Numbered from the stretch's first letter, positions 1 through 5,732 are shown. The stretch: DNA of 5,732 nt from Pseudomonadota bacterium (GCA_023427925.1 JAEYZS010000274.1:1-5732); one strand, 5' to 3'. Made by a program: numbers and translations. The notes: generated by a model not told the origin, from the letters alone.

Positions 1-472
1 TATCTGGAGAAAGGAGTTTCCCGTGTGCGATGAGCTTTTCAAGTTGTTCTTTTACTGTTCTTAAAAGAGCTTCTGCTTCCACGTCTGGAAATGTGACCTG
101 CGTTTCTTCGATTTTTTCTACACCGACCTCAAAGAAAGGTTCGGTTTTGTCATACTTTTTAATTTTACCTTTTCCAACGCCTTGGATGAGGAGCTTTACG
201 CGACCGTCAGAGAGCTTGCGAGTTCTCATGATCATTGCAATAGTTCCTACTTCATATATTGAATCAGTTGTCGGATTTTCTTCTGCGATTTCTTTTTGAG
301 AAGCTAAGAAAATAAATCTATTTCTTGCAACAGCTTCCTCAACTGCATTGATTGAACTTTCTCTTCCTACAAAGAGAGGTATAATCGTATTAGGGAATAC
401 AACAAAGTCCCGAACAGGCAGAAGTGGCATTTTTTCAGGTACATCTAGCAGCTTGTTGTCATCGGCGTTCAT
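1..472 (-). CDS. lon: Lon protease, N-terminal part (cut by window edge)
   Basis: ATP-dependent serine protease of the cytoplasm that degrades misfolded proteins and selected regulators. Only the first 157 codons are visible; the gene runs off the left edge, so the AAA+ and Ser-Lys protease domains lie outside. The visible part reads MNADDNKLLDVPEKMPLLPV and continues with RDFVVFPNTIIPLFVGRE, the hallmark opening of the Lon substrate-recognition (LAN) domain. Further along are the typical blocks SINAVEEAV, YEVGTIAMI and GRVKLLIQGVGKGKI. The ATG at 472-470 is chosen because GGAGG lies five bases upstream (482-478) and the LAN domain begins directly after it. It follows a DksA/TraR-like gene by 73 bases with no clear terminator, so read-through is possible. 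Its leader holds an inverted repeat, listed separately. The LAN match is seen directly; the protease function comes from family knowledge. Identification is secure. Confidence 0.95.
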   Translation of the reverse strand, partial: MNADDNKLLDVPEKMPLLPVRDFVVFPNTIIPLFVGRESSINAVEEAVARNRFIFLASQKEIAEENPTTDSIYEVGTIAMIMRTRKLSDGRVKLLIQGVGKGKIKKYDKTEPFFEVGVEKIEETQVTFPDVEAEALLRTVKEQLEKLIAHGKLLSPD

Positions 473-477
473 TCAAT

Positions 478-525
478 CCTCCACTGATTTTTGAGATTCA
501 AATCTCTCAAAAGATTTATCGGAGG
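478..525 (-). promoter_or_regulatory. lon leader with inverted repeat and possible Shine-Dalgarno sequestration
   Basis: Read on the minus strand, the leader holds CCTCC (525-521), TTTTGAGA (512-505), an eight-base loop, TCTCAAAA (496-489) and the lon ribosome binding site GGAGG (482-478). The two eight-base arms are perfectly complementary. CCTCC can pair with GGAGG, which would close a larger stem over the hairpin and hide the ribosome binding site. An alternative six-base stem AAATCT/AGATTT (517-512 with 505-500) excludes the first hairpin. There is no U-tract after it, so it does not look like a terminator. A role in translational control of lon is inference only. Confidence 0.4.
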
Positions 526-545
526 TATTTAATGCGCCTTTAAGA

Positions 546-947
546 CTATCTTTGTAAACTCTCTCTTAGTTTAGCACCTTCGAACGATAATCTTGTCCAA
601 GGTATAGTTAATAGACGATTTGTTTCTATAGGCTGCTCAGTTTCTTCGCAAATACCAAAATCACCAGACTCAAGTCTGTATAATGCAGATTCAACTTCTA
701 GCAGTTGTTTACGCATTCTGTTTTGGAATAAAAGCCACTGATGTTCATTGATGGCTCTGAGATTTTGGTCGCCAAAATCTCCAGAAGTTTCTTCGACTTC
801 AGGAGGACGGCCATTCATTTTCAGTTTATTTAAAAGTTCTTCTTTTTCTGAAATTAATTTTTCTTTACAAGCTTTAAGAATTTTCTCTGGCATAATGTCG
901 TTCGCTGTATCTGTCTTTTTCTTAACTGTTTTCGTTGCTGTAGCCAT
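546..947 (-). CDS. DksA/TraR-family protein with degenerate zinc finger (paralog 1)
   Basis: A 133-residue protein of the DksA/TraR family, whose members bind in the RNA polymerase secondary channel and alter promoter output, often with (p)ppGpp. Residues 1-18 are a Lys/Thr-rich extension. Residues 19-95 are probably the helical coiled coil, with its tip at DFGDQN (57-62), where two Asp match the DxxDxA tip motif of DksA although the Ala is not kept. The C-terminal globular part (96-130) has the family frame FGICEE...PIE...RLL, but of the four zinc ligands only Cys100 remains; the others are Thr103, Ser121 and Gly124. The ATG at 947 has AAGGGG eight bases upstream; Met19 has no ribosome binding site. 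The gene lies between its paralog (1068-1439) and lon. Family membership is well supported. The loss of zinc binding is inferred from the residues, and the target promoters are unknown. Confidence 0.85.
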   Translation of the reverse strand: MATATKTVKKKTDTANDIMPEKILKACKEKLISEKEELLNKLKMNGRPPEVEETSGDFGDQNLRAINEHQWLLFQNRMRKQLLEVESALYRLESGDFGICEETEQPIETNRLLTIPWTRLSFEGAKLRESLQR

Positions 948-955
948 TTAAAGAG

Positions 956-983
956 CCCCTTCTTTTAAACGTTTCCAAAGGGA
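956..983 (-). promoter_or_regulatory. Leader of DksA-like paralog 1 with possible Shine-Dalgarno pairing
   Basis: On the minus strand TCCCTTT (983-977) can pair with GAAGGGG (962-956), which contains the ribosome binding site of the gene starting at 947. The stem has seven pairs, two of them G-U, and a 14-base loop that includes the palindrome AAACGTTT. It is short and could be chance. No convincing -35/-10 promoter is visible in the 66 bases between the terminator at 1014 and the start codon, although a promoter must lie there or nearby if the terminator is efficient. Confidence 0.2.
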
Positions 984-1013
984 GGTTTAGTTTGGCTTTG
1001 CCTTCATTGCAAT

Positions 1014-1044
1014 AAAAAAAACAGAGCGCGTAACGCTCTGTTTT
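1014..1044 (-). terminator. Strong intrinsic terminator after DksA-like paralog 2
   Basis: A perfect 11-base-pair stem, arms 1044-1034 and 1028-1018, has a GC-rich core (ACAGAGCG/CGCTCTGT) and a five-base loop. On the minus strand it is followed by a run of eight T (1021-1014, the first of them within the stem). It begins 23 bases after the stop codon at 1068-1070, so it ends the transcript of the upstream DksA-like gene. On the plus strand the tail is only TTTT, so it works best in the minus direction. Confidence 0.9.
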
Positions 1045-1067
1045 ATCTCAAACCTTATGACTATAAT

Positions 1068-1439
1068 TTAATCAACTCTTCTTTGATATTGTGGAGATTC
1101 TCGAGTTTCAGCTCCTTCTATACTCAATCGAGTCCAAGGGATAACCAACAATCTCTCGGACTCGATTGGCTCATCTGTTTCTTCACAAATTCCGAATACA
1201 CCCATTTCTATTCGATAAAGAGCTGATTCAATTTCCAAAAGAGTCTCACGAAGTCTTTTTTGCGTGAGCAAAGCATCTTTTTCCGCCAAGATTCTCATCG
1301 TTTGATCGGCCTCATCTCCCCCCTTGTCATCAGAAAAAGCTGATAACATTTTTTGGGCGTCTCTATAACGATTCAATATTTCTTGTTTGGTTTCAATTAG
1401 CTTCCCTTTACAAATTTTCACCAGCTCTGGTGTAATCAT
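1068..1439 (-). CDS. DksA/TraR-family protein with degenerate zinc finger (paralog 2)
   Basis: A 123-residue DksA/TraR-family protein, expected to act on RNA polymerase through its secondary channel. Residues 1-78 form the probable coiled coil. Its tip carries GDEADQT (41-47), keeping both Asp of the DxxDxA motif with Thr in place of Ala. The C-terminal part (79-114) contains FGICEET and IPWTRLSIEGA. Only Cys85 of the four zinc ligands is left; the others are Thr88, Ser106 and Gly109. Across the last roughly 49 aligned residues 37 match the paralog at 546-947, while the coiled-coil tips differ strongly. A second Cys near the N terminus (Cys10, in KICKGKLI) is matched in the paralog (Cys27). 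The ATG at 1439 follows a GGGGGG run with six bases between, serving as ribosome binding site. The gene has a strong terminator of its own and starts 127 bases after the lipoprotein gene. Which regulon it serves cannot be told. Confidence 0.85.
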   Translation of the reverse strand: MITPELVKICKGKLIETKQEILNRYRDAQKMLSAFSDDKGGDEADQTMRILAEKDALLTQKRLRETLLEIESALYRIEMGVFGICEETDEPIESERLLVIPWTRLSIEGAETRESPQYQRRVD

Positions 1440-1451
1440 ATCTTTCCCCCC

Positions 1452-1461
1452 ACGTTTAAAA
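1452..1461. repeat. Ten-base motif shared, inverted, by both DksA-like leaders
   Basis: ACGTTTAAAA on the plus strand here, 13 bases upstream of the paralog 2 start, equals the minus-strand sequence of 963-972, 16 bases upstream of the paralog 1 start. Both copies sit next to the ribosome binding site but in opposite orientation. It could be a common operator or a chance AT-rich match; nothing else in the window decides. Confidence 0.25.
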
Positions 1462-1492
1462 ATCCTTTTAGCCTATCAAGCATCCATGCTCT

Positions 1493-1520
1493 AAAACCCT
1501 GAATGTTTGTCCAGGGTTCT
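1493..1520 (-). terminator. Possible weak terminator hairpin after the lipoprotein gene
   Basis: On the minus strand AGAACCCTG (1520-1512) and CAGGGTTTT (1501-1493) form a nine-pair stem with one G-U pair and a ten-base loop, starting 46 bases after the lipoprotein stop codon. The T stretch is only four bases and is part of the stem, so termination is likely to be partial. Together with the nearby palindromic AGCATCCATGCT (1479-1490), this is the only notable structure in the 127-base gap. No clear promoter for the next gene is visible. Confidence 0.35.
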
Positions 1521-1566
1521 TGGCAATATGACTTCAAACGTCGAAAGAAAGGTTAGGAAGACGGGA

Positions 1567-3555
1567 TTATTTCTTTTTATTGGAGCTATTAGTAGGAGCA
1601 GGGGTTGCAAGTGCTTGATCTAATGTACGAATTTTCCCTTCGCTAATTGTTAATGCTACGATCGGGCGAGAAAAGTCGCGTGACGATTGGCTATCAAGCG
1701 TATTAAGGGCCCCTTTTACTGACCGTAAACTCGCAAGTTTCATTTGCAGCTCGGAGCGCGAGCTTACGCCAGAAACAGCTTCTCGTAAGATCAAGGCCGT
1801 ATCGTAAGCTTGAAGATCAAAGAGGTTTGGCGCTTTTCCAAAATGCTTCGAGTATCTTTTGTAAAAATCAGAATTTGTAAAGGAAGTATCTTGATTTAAG
1901 AAGCTATCAACAAAAATAATTGATTTAGCAAAGTTTCCAGAACGCTCGATAACTCCAGAAGTATTCCAAATGTTCGTCCCCAATAATGTAACGTCTTTTA
2001 CTTCTAAGAACGAAAGCATTGCAGCTATTTGTCCGAGAGCTCGGGTGTTGTCAGGAATAAATAATGCTTGGAAATCTACAATTGGCGGTAGCAAATCTCT
2101 TGGAGGCTCATTTCTTGCGGACTTCGGAGCCTTTTTTTGCCATTCCTCAAGAAGAGATTTGTATTCATGGGAGCGATCATCGGTGTGAAATGTCCCAATC
2201 AACTTTTTAATGGAGGCACGGAAGTCCGTTTCTTTTGGATCATAAGATTGTGCTGCTCGTATTTGTCCACCAGAACGTTGAACTGCATCCCAGAATAGAT
2301 TTGCGTATTCATTTCCGTATGCATCTTCCGGATAGAGTATTGCAAACTTAGTAAATCCAAGTTTTTGTGTTGCGGTTTGAACGATATAGTCCACTTGCAT
2401 TTCGCTGGTGAGAGCATTTCTAAAAATAAAATCACCAATCTGAGTGATTCCCGATTTTTGGGAAAGCACAATTGTTGGAACTCCCAATGCCTGCGCTTTA
2501 GACGAAATGTTTGTTGCTGTTTTACTTTGCAGGCTTCCAATAATTGCCACCACTTGATCTTCTACGACGAGCTTCTCAACAGCTCTTCTTGCATCAAGGT
2601 ATTTTCCTTCGCTGTCGATTACGGCGAGGCGAATACTGGATTTTTTATCAAAAATTCCAAGTCCTAGCTGAATAGAGTTTAATACGCTCTGACCAATAGC
2701 TGCGTTTTTACCGCTTAATGGGAGTATGACACCAATGGTCCGAATGTCGACTCGAGACCTAGCATCCAATTGACGAATAAACTCGCGAGAGCTCTCAGAC
2801 AGATCGCTATCGGGATTCAAAGAAATCACTCGAGCAAAATGCGATCTTGCTTTAGAGAAATCAGATTGCTCAAAGGCAACACTTCCCAATCGATAATGGA
2901 TATTTGCATGAACAAATTCTAGACGAGAATTGTCTAAAACGTTATCTAGATCCTGCGGTCGGACCAGTGAGTCTACGATAGATGTTGCGCGAATCTTGTA
3001 ACCAATTTTGGCCTGAGGATCTTGAGAAATTTTATACATCTCCGCTAATGTTTCCAACTGCCCCAGCGTATCTTGTTCGAGTTTTAAAAACTCAACTCTG
3101 TAGTGTAAAAGCTCAGCTCTTTCGTTGGGCGTAAGAGCGCCATATCTTAAAGCATGATTCAGAATACTTTTGGCCTGATCATTATTTCTCTGCTGGAGGT
3201 GAGTACGAATAACTTTTGTGTAGATTTCTCCCTCGAAAGGCTCTTGATATTCGTTGTTTATGATAAACGAATAAGCATTTAATGCCTGATCGTGCTTACC
3301 GTTTCGAAGATAAAAATCGCCAGCAATTTTTGCTGCCTCGGATGCCGTAGCGGTTTTAGGATATTTTTGAATTAAAGCCTCGAGTCTTTTCAACGCTCTT
3401 GAAGGATTTTTAGTAAGATCCTTTTTAGCTAAAGCAAATTCTTTTTGAACGCTGGCGTCCGCCTGTGGAGGAGGATCTCTTTTTACCGGCTTAGTCGTAC
3501 AGGAAACAAAGATTAGACATAAAACTAGAACGACAAAAGACTGAATGGATTTCAT
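1567..3555 (-). CDS. Lipoprotein with TPR-like repeats and periplasmic-binding fold (penicillin-binding protein activator-like)
   Basis: A probable outer-membrane lipoprotein of 662 residues. A hydrophobic signal peptide (about 5-18) ends in the lipobox FVSC, with the lipidated Cys at 19 and Thr after it; the absence of Asp at +2 fits sorting to the outer membrane. Residues 35-260 are helical repeats of TPR type, for example GDFYLRNGKHDQALNAY and GSVAFEQSDFSKARSHFARV. Residues 271-600 are a type I periplasmic-binding (Leu/Ile/Val receptor-like) fold, with IGVILPLSGKNAAIGQ, VVAIIGS and FAILYPEDAYGNEYA. This order matches LpoA-type activators of penicillin-binding proteins, so a role in controlling peptidoglycan synthesis is likely but not shown. 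A charged, Pro-rich insertion (454-494) interrupts the second half. The C terminus is a Ser/Asn/Lys tail. ATG at 3555 is preferred over the TTG at 3558, because AAGGA lies seven bases upstream of it. The gene follows the J-protein gene by 22 bases and is probably co-transcribed. A ligand-sensing function is an alternative. Confidence 0.85.
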   Translation of the reverse strand: MKSIQSFVVLVLCLIFVSCTTKPVKRDPPPQADASVQKEFALAKKDLTKNPSRALKRLEALIQKYPKTATASEAAKIAGDFYLRNGKHDQALNAYSFIINNEYQEPFEGEIYTKVIRTHLQQRNNDQAKSILNHALRYGALTPNERAELLHYRVEFLKLEQDTLGQLETLAEMYKISQDPQAKIGYKIRATSIVDSLVRPQDLDNVLDNSRLEFVHANIHYRLGSVAFEQSDFSKARSHFARVISLNPDSDLSESSREFIRQLDARSRVDIRTIGVILPLSGKNAAIGQSVLNSIQLGLGIFDKKSSIRLAVIDSEGKYLDARRAVEKLVVEDQVVAIIGSLQSKTATNISSKAQALGVPTIVLSQKSGITQIGDFIFRNALTSEMQVDYIVQTATQKLGFTKFAILYPEDAYGNEYANLFWDAVQRSGGQIRAAQSYDPKETDFRASIKKLIGTFHTDDRSHEYKSLLEEWQKKAPKSARNEPPRDLLPPIVDFQALFIPDNTRALGQIAAMLSFLEVKDVTLLGTNIWNTSGVIERSGNFAKSIIFVDSFLNQDTSFTNSDFYKRYSKHFGKAPNLFDLQAYDTALILREAVSGVSSRSELQMKLASLRSVKGALNTLDSQSSRDFSRPIVALTISEGKIRTLDQALATPAPTNSSNKKK

Positions 3556-3577
3556 CAATACATCCTTGGCTGGTGAA

Positions 3578-4543
3578 TTAAGAGAGTTTTGCTTTGAATT
3601 CTTTCATCAGAAGGTAATCCTTCTCGGAAAGTGATTCGAAAAACTCTCGTTCCTTCTCGTTAAGATTACTTGGAATATCAACGAGAACTTTTATATATTG
3701 TGACCCATAATTACCTGAGCTGTCATTAGGAAAGCCTTTGTTTTTTAGACGAAAAACTTTTCCTGATGGAGTCATCGGTGGAATTGTGAGCATCACGCGG
3801 CCAGTTAAGGTTGGAACCTCTAGACTTCCGCCAAGTATTGAAATGTGAAGTGGAATGGGAAATTCGACCCATACGTCGTTATCACGCAATTCAAAGAGAG
3901 GATGTCTTGCAACGTGTATAATTACAAATAGATCTCCGCTGGGCCCTCCGTTATCGCCTTCATCACCCTCTTGTGCGAGTTTAAGTTTTTGTCCAGACTT
4001 AACTCCGCTAGGCAGTTTAACGGAAATTTTTGCTGCTTTATCTGTGCCATTTCGTTTTCTCAAAAAGTGAATTATTTTTTCTCCACCTTTGAGTGCATCT
4101 TCGAGAGAAATCGATAAAGTGTACTTTAAGTCGGCACCTCGACGAGGACGCACCTTGTGAGTTGCGCCACTTTGAAAAAACTCTCCAAACAACTCTGAAA
4201 ATAAATCTTGAAATGAATCTTTTCCAACACCGCCGTATGCCGCTTTAGCAAATCCGTCAAACGGGTTTCCCGAGCCGGGTTGTCGGAATGGATCAAAGCC
4301 ATGAAAGTGCTGAGCATAAGAGGGGTTGCTGCCAAACTGATCGTAAAGCTTTCTTCTTTTTGGATCTTTAAGTGTTTCATAAGCGCGAGAGATCTCTTTA
4401 AACTTATCTTCCGCGGCTTTGTCATTTGGATTTTTATCGGGATGATACTTTAAAGCAAGCTTTCGGTAAGCCTTCTTGATCTCATCTTCACTGGCTCCCT
4501 TATTAATACCTAATATTTTATAAAAATCTTCGTATTTTGACAT
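3578..4543 (-). CDS. DnaJ-type co-chaperone without zinc finger (class B, CbpA-like)
   Basis: A 321-residue J-domain protein that delivers unfolded clients to DnaK and stimulates its ATPase in the cytoplasm. The J domain (4-70) has the invariant HPD at 34-36, with [16 protein letters not shown] around it. A Gly/Phe-rich linker (71-125) follows, and then the two-part C-terminal substrate-binding domain (about 134-292), with [20 protein letters not shown] and [14 protein letters not shown]. The four CxxCxGxG repeats of true DnaJ are absent and the whole protein has no cysteine, which makes it class B, like CbpA. The end (293-321) is a charged helix of the kind that supports dimerisation. The start ATG lies six bases after the grpE stop codon, and the ribosome binding site AAGG overlaps that stop, which indicates coupled translation. 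Annotation pipelines may call it dnaJ; a separate zinc-finger DnaJ may exist elsewhere in the genome. Confidence 0.92.
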   Translation of the reverse strand: MSKYEDFYKILGINKGASEDEIKKAYRKLALKYHPDKNPNDKAAEDKFKEISRAYETLKDPKRRKLYDQFGSNPSYAQHFHGFDPFRQPGSGNPFDGFAKAAYGGVGKDSFQDLFSELFGEFFQSGATHKVRPRRGADLKYTLSISLEDALKGGEKIIHFLRKRNGTDKAAKISVKLPSGVKSGQKLKLAQEGDEGDNGGPSGDLFVIIHVARHPLFELRDNDVWVEFPIPLHISILGGSLEVPTLTGRVMLTIPPMTPSGKVFRLKNKGFPNDSSGNYGSQYIKVLVDIPSNLNEKEREFFESLSEKDYLLMKEFKAKLS

Positions 4544-4549
4544 ACAACC

Positions 4550-5137
4550 TTAAGAAGCACTGCCCTCGTCTTTTTTGGGCTCTTCTGCTACGATCACGCG
4601 GCCGGGTCGAACCAGTCGGTCATGGAGCTTATAGGGCTTCGTGAAAACTTTAGAAATTGTTCCAGGAGAATACTGATCCGTAGGCTCTGTACCCATAGCT
4701 TCATGAAACGAAGGATTAAAAGTTTCACCAAGTGCTTTAACCTCTGATACACCAAAACGATTCAGCACACTTTTGAATTCATTTGCAATCATATTGATTC
4801 CGTCTGAAAAGCTTTGGACGTTTTCTGCAGTGAGTTCCATGGACATTGCTCTTTCAAAATTATCTAATAGGTCGAGCAGCGCTACGACCATATTTTCTGA
4901 GCCGTACTTTATGATATCAGATCTCTCTTTTATCATTCTCTTTTTATAATTTTCAAAGTCCGCCTTGAGGTAAAGCATATCACTTTGTAGCTTTTCAATC
5001 TGAGCTTTCATCTCTAAAGCATCATTTTTTTCTGTAGACTCAGCACTAGCTTCTTTGGAGCTATCTGGTGAATCAGCTTTTTCTGAATTTTCAGCATTTT
5101 CCGTTGAATTAGTATCTTCCTTTTTTTCTTCGCTCAC
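4550..5137 (-). CDS. grpE: GrpE nucleotide-exchange factor
   Basis: A cytoplasmic homodimer that releases ADP from DnaK and so resets the Hsp70 cycle. At 195 residues it has the usual family length. Residues 1-40 are a disordered acidic, Ser-rich tail. Residues 41-125 are the long helix and coiled-coil region, with FENYKKR (61-67) and LLDLLDNFERA (87-97). Residues 129-185 are the beta domain that contacts DnaK, with FNPSFHEAM (140-148), GTISKVFTKPYKL and DRLVRPGRVIV. The start is GTG at 5137-5135, chosen because AAGGAG stands seven bases upstream and the acidic tail begins there. It follows hemW by 38 bases without a terminator, and its stop codon is six bases before the J-protein start. No dnaK or hrcA lies next to it, in contrast to many heat-shock operons. 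The call is secure from the motifs. Confidence 0.97.
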   Translation of the reverse strand: MSEEKKEDTNSTENAENSEKADSPDSSKEASAESTEKNDALEMKAQIEKLQSDMLYLKADFENYKKRMIKERSDIIKYGSENMVVALLDLLDNFERAMSMELTAENVQSFSDGINMIANEFKSVLNRFGVSEVKALGETFNPSFHEAMGTEPTDQYSPGTISKVFTKPYKLHDRLVRPGRVIVAEEPKKDEGSAS

Positions 5138-5144
5138 TTCGAGT

Positions 5145-5150
5145 CTCCTT
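5145..5150 (-). promoter_or_regulatory. Ribosome binding site that sets the GTG start of grpE
   Basis: AAGGAG on the minus strand stands seven bases before the GTG at 5137. No ATG in frame nearby has a comparable site, so the GTG is the likely start codon. The 38-base gap holds no visible terminator or clear promoter. Confidence 0.75.
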
Positions 5151-5175
5151 AAAATTCAGTTACACAATCAAAAGT

Positions 5176-5732
5176 CTAATATAGGTCTTCTTTAAGAAAC
5201 GTCAACCGCTCAAAGACCAGATTGCTGAGAATTTTTCCTTCGCGTGTCAGAGTGTAAACAGCTCCGTTTTTTTGAAGCAGGCCTTTAGATATTAGGCTTT
5301 CTAGCTCCTTTATTAAAAAAGCCGGTATTTGTGAATATTTTCTCTCAAATTGGTTTAAATCCAATCCGGACATTCTGCGCAAAGAAGTATAACAATATTC
5401 CGTCATTGACTGGTGTTCTTCTAAAAACTCCACTTGGTTTTCTTTAAGGCCATCATAAATATTTTTAGTCTGATTCAGGCTGCGTACATATTTTTCATAT
5501 CCATCATAGGATTTTGGATTCCAAAACCTAATGCCCCATGGAGCTTTATTGTCACCTAAGAAGGAGTGCGATCTTAAGCCAATTCCCCAATAAGGCTGAT
5601 CGGTCCAATAGATCAAATTGTGCTTGGATTGAAATCCCTCTTTGGCATAATTTGAAATCTCATATCGTTTAAGAGCATTCTTTTCTAAGGACTCATCGAT
5701 GAATTCAAACATTTTAATTTGGACTTCGTCGG
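5176..5732 (-). CDS. hemW: HemW-like radical SAM protein, C-terminal part (cut by window edge)
   Basis: The last 184 codons of a protein of the HemW (formerly oxygen-independent coproporphyrinogen oxidase-like) family, thought to act as a heme chaperone. The reading frame is open to the right edge, so Met at 5712 is internal and not the start; the radical-SAM CxxxCxxC cluster site lies outside the window. The typical HemW segment YEISNYA (visible residues 23-29) is followed by SKHNLIYW and the Gly-rich block GIGLRSHS, where relatives usually have G-x-G-x-x-A-H-S. The last 90 residues form the C-terminal winged-helix-like HemN_C region: SLRRMSGLDLNQF, ELESLISKGLL and LTREGKILSN. It precedes grpE by 38 bases and is probably in the same transcription unit; hemW is also found next to heat-shock genes in other bacteria. 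The family call is firm; the heme-carrier role is from family knowledge. Confidence 0.88.
   Translation of the reverse strand, partial: DEVQIKMFEFIDESLEKNALKRYEISNYAKEGFQSKHNLIYWTDQPYWGIGLRSHSFLGDNKAPWGIRFWNPKSYDGYEKYVRSLNQTKNIYDGLKENQVEFLEEHQSMTEYCYTSLRRMSGLDLNQFERKYSQIPAFLIKELESLISKGLLQKNGAVYTLTREGKILSNLVFERLTFLKEDLY

Noticed and set aside
30..299. Open frame on the plus strand
   Set aside because: It lies antisense to the well-supported Lon N-terminal domain, has low-complexity Ser/Phe-rich sequence, and shows no family features.
489..512. Inverted repeat as terminator of the DksA-like paralog 1 gene
   Set aside because: The stem is AU-rich and no T-tract follows on the minus strand.
748..951. 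Plus-strand open frame
   Set aside because: It is antisense to the DksA-like paralog 1 and shows no recognisable protein features.
1479..1490. Palindrome AGCATCCATGCT as an operator
   Set aside because: It is a single short imperfect palindrome with a two-base centre and no second copy; TTTTAG/CTAAAA around it is suggestive but too weak to claim.
2199..2540. Minus-strand open frame inside the lipoprotein gene
   Set aside because: It is an alternative frame of a gene whose main frame has clear domains.
3556..3558. TTG as start codon of the lipoprotein
   Set aside because: The ATG directly after it has better spacing (seven bases) from AAGGA; the two differ by one residue.
4126..4425. Minus-strand open frame inside the J-protein gene
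   Set aside because: It is a shifted frame over the J domain and Gly/Phe region; the main frame is intact, so there is no frameshift.
5710..5712. Met as start of a short 178-residue protein
   Set aside because: The frame stays open to the window edge and the sequence matches the middle of HemW, so this is an internal methionine.
1..5732. A new defence system, CRISPR array or mobile element
   Set aside because: No repeat-spacer pattern, transposase, integrase, nuclease or toxin-antitoxin pair is visible; the genes are core housekeeping and stress functions.

Overview
The window comes from a Gram-negative, moderately AT-rich bacterial chromosome (about 40% GC by eye). All seven genes lie on the minus strand, packed end to end. 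An outer-membrane-type lipoprotein combines tetratricopeptide-like repeats with a periplasmic-binding fold, and two DksA/TraR-like proteins sit beside lon. This mix, with the protein sequence character, suggests a Bdellovibrionota/deltaproteobacteria-type organism. That placement is an inference from gene content; nothing in the window proves the species.

In the direction of transcription (right to left) the layout is: the C-terminal half of hemW (5732-5176, cut by the window edge); grpE (5137-4550, GTG start); a DnaJ-type co-chaperone lacking the zinc-finger domain (4543-3578); a TPR plus periplasmic-binding-fold lipoprotein resembling penicillin-binding protein activators (3555-1567); a first DksA/TraR-like protein (1439-1068) ending in a strong intrinsic terminator (1044-1014); a second, paralogous DksA/TraR-like protein (947-546); and the N-terminal part of lon (472 to the left edge). 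The gaps from hemW to the lipoprotein gene are 38, 6 and 22 bases with no terminator visible, so these four probably form one transcription unit. The clear terminator between the two DksA-like genes suggests the upstream one ends its own transcript, while the downstream one may run into lon.

The common theme is protein quality control and stress adaptation. GrpE and the J-protein serve DnaK, whose gene is not here. Lon degrades misfolded and regulatory proteins. DksA-type proteins enter the RNA polymerase secondary channel and tune transcription. The lipoprotein adds a probable envelope or peptidoglycan role.

The most unusual points are three. Both DksA-like proteins have lost three of the four zinc-binding cysteines in the same way. 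The lon leader can fold so that its Shine-Dalgarno sequence pairs with an upstream CCUCC and encloses alternative hairpins. The grpE partner is a cysteine-free class B J-protein. I see no CRISPR array, mobile element, tRNA or rRNA. No intergenic stretch exceeds 130 bases.
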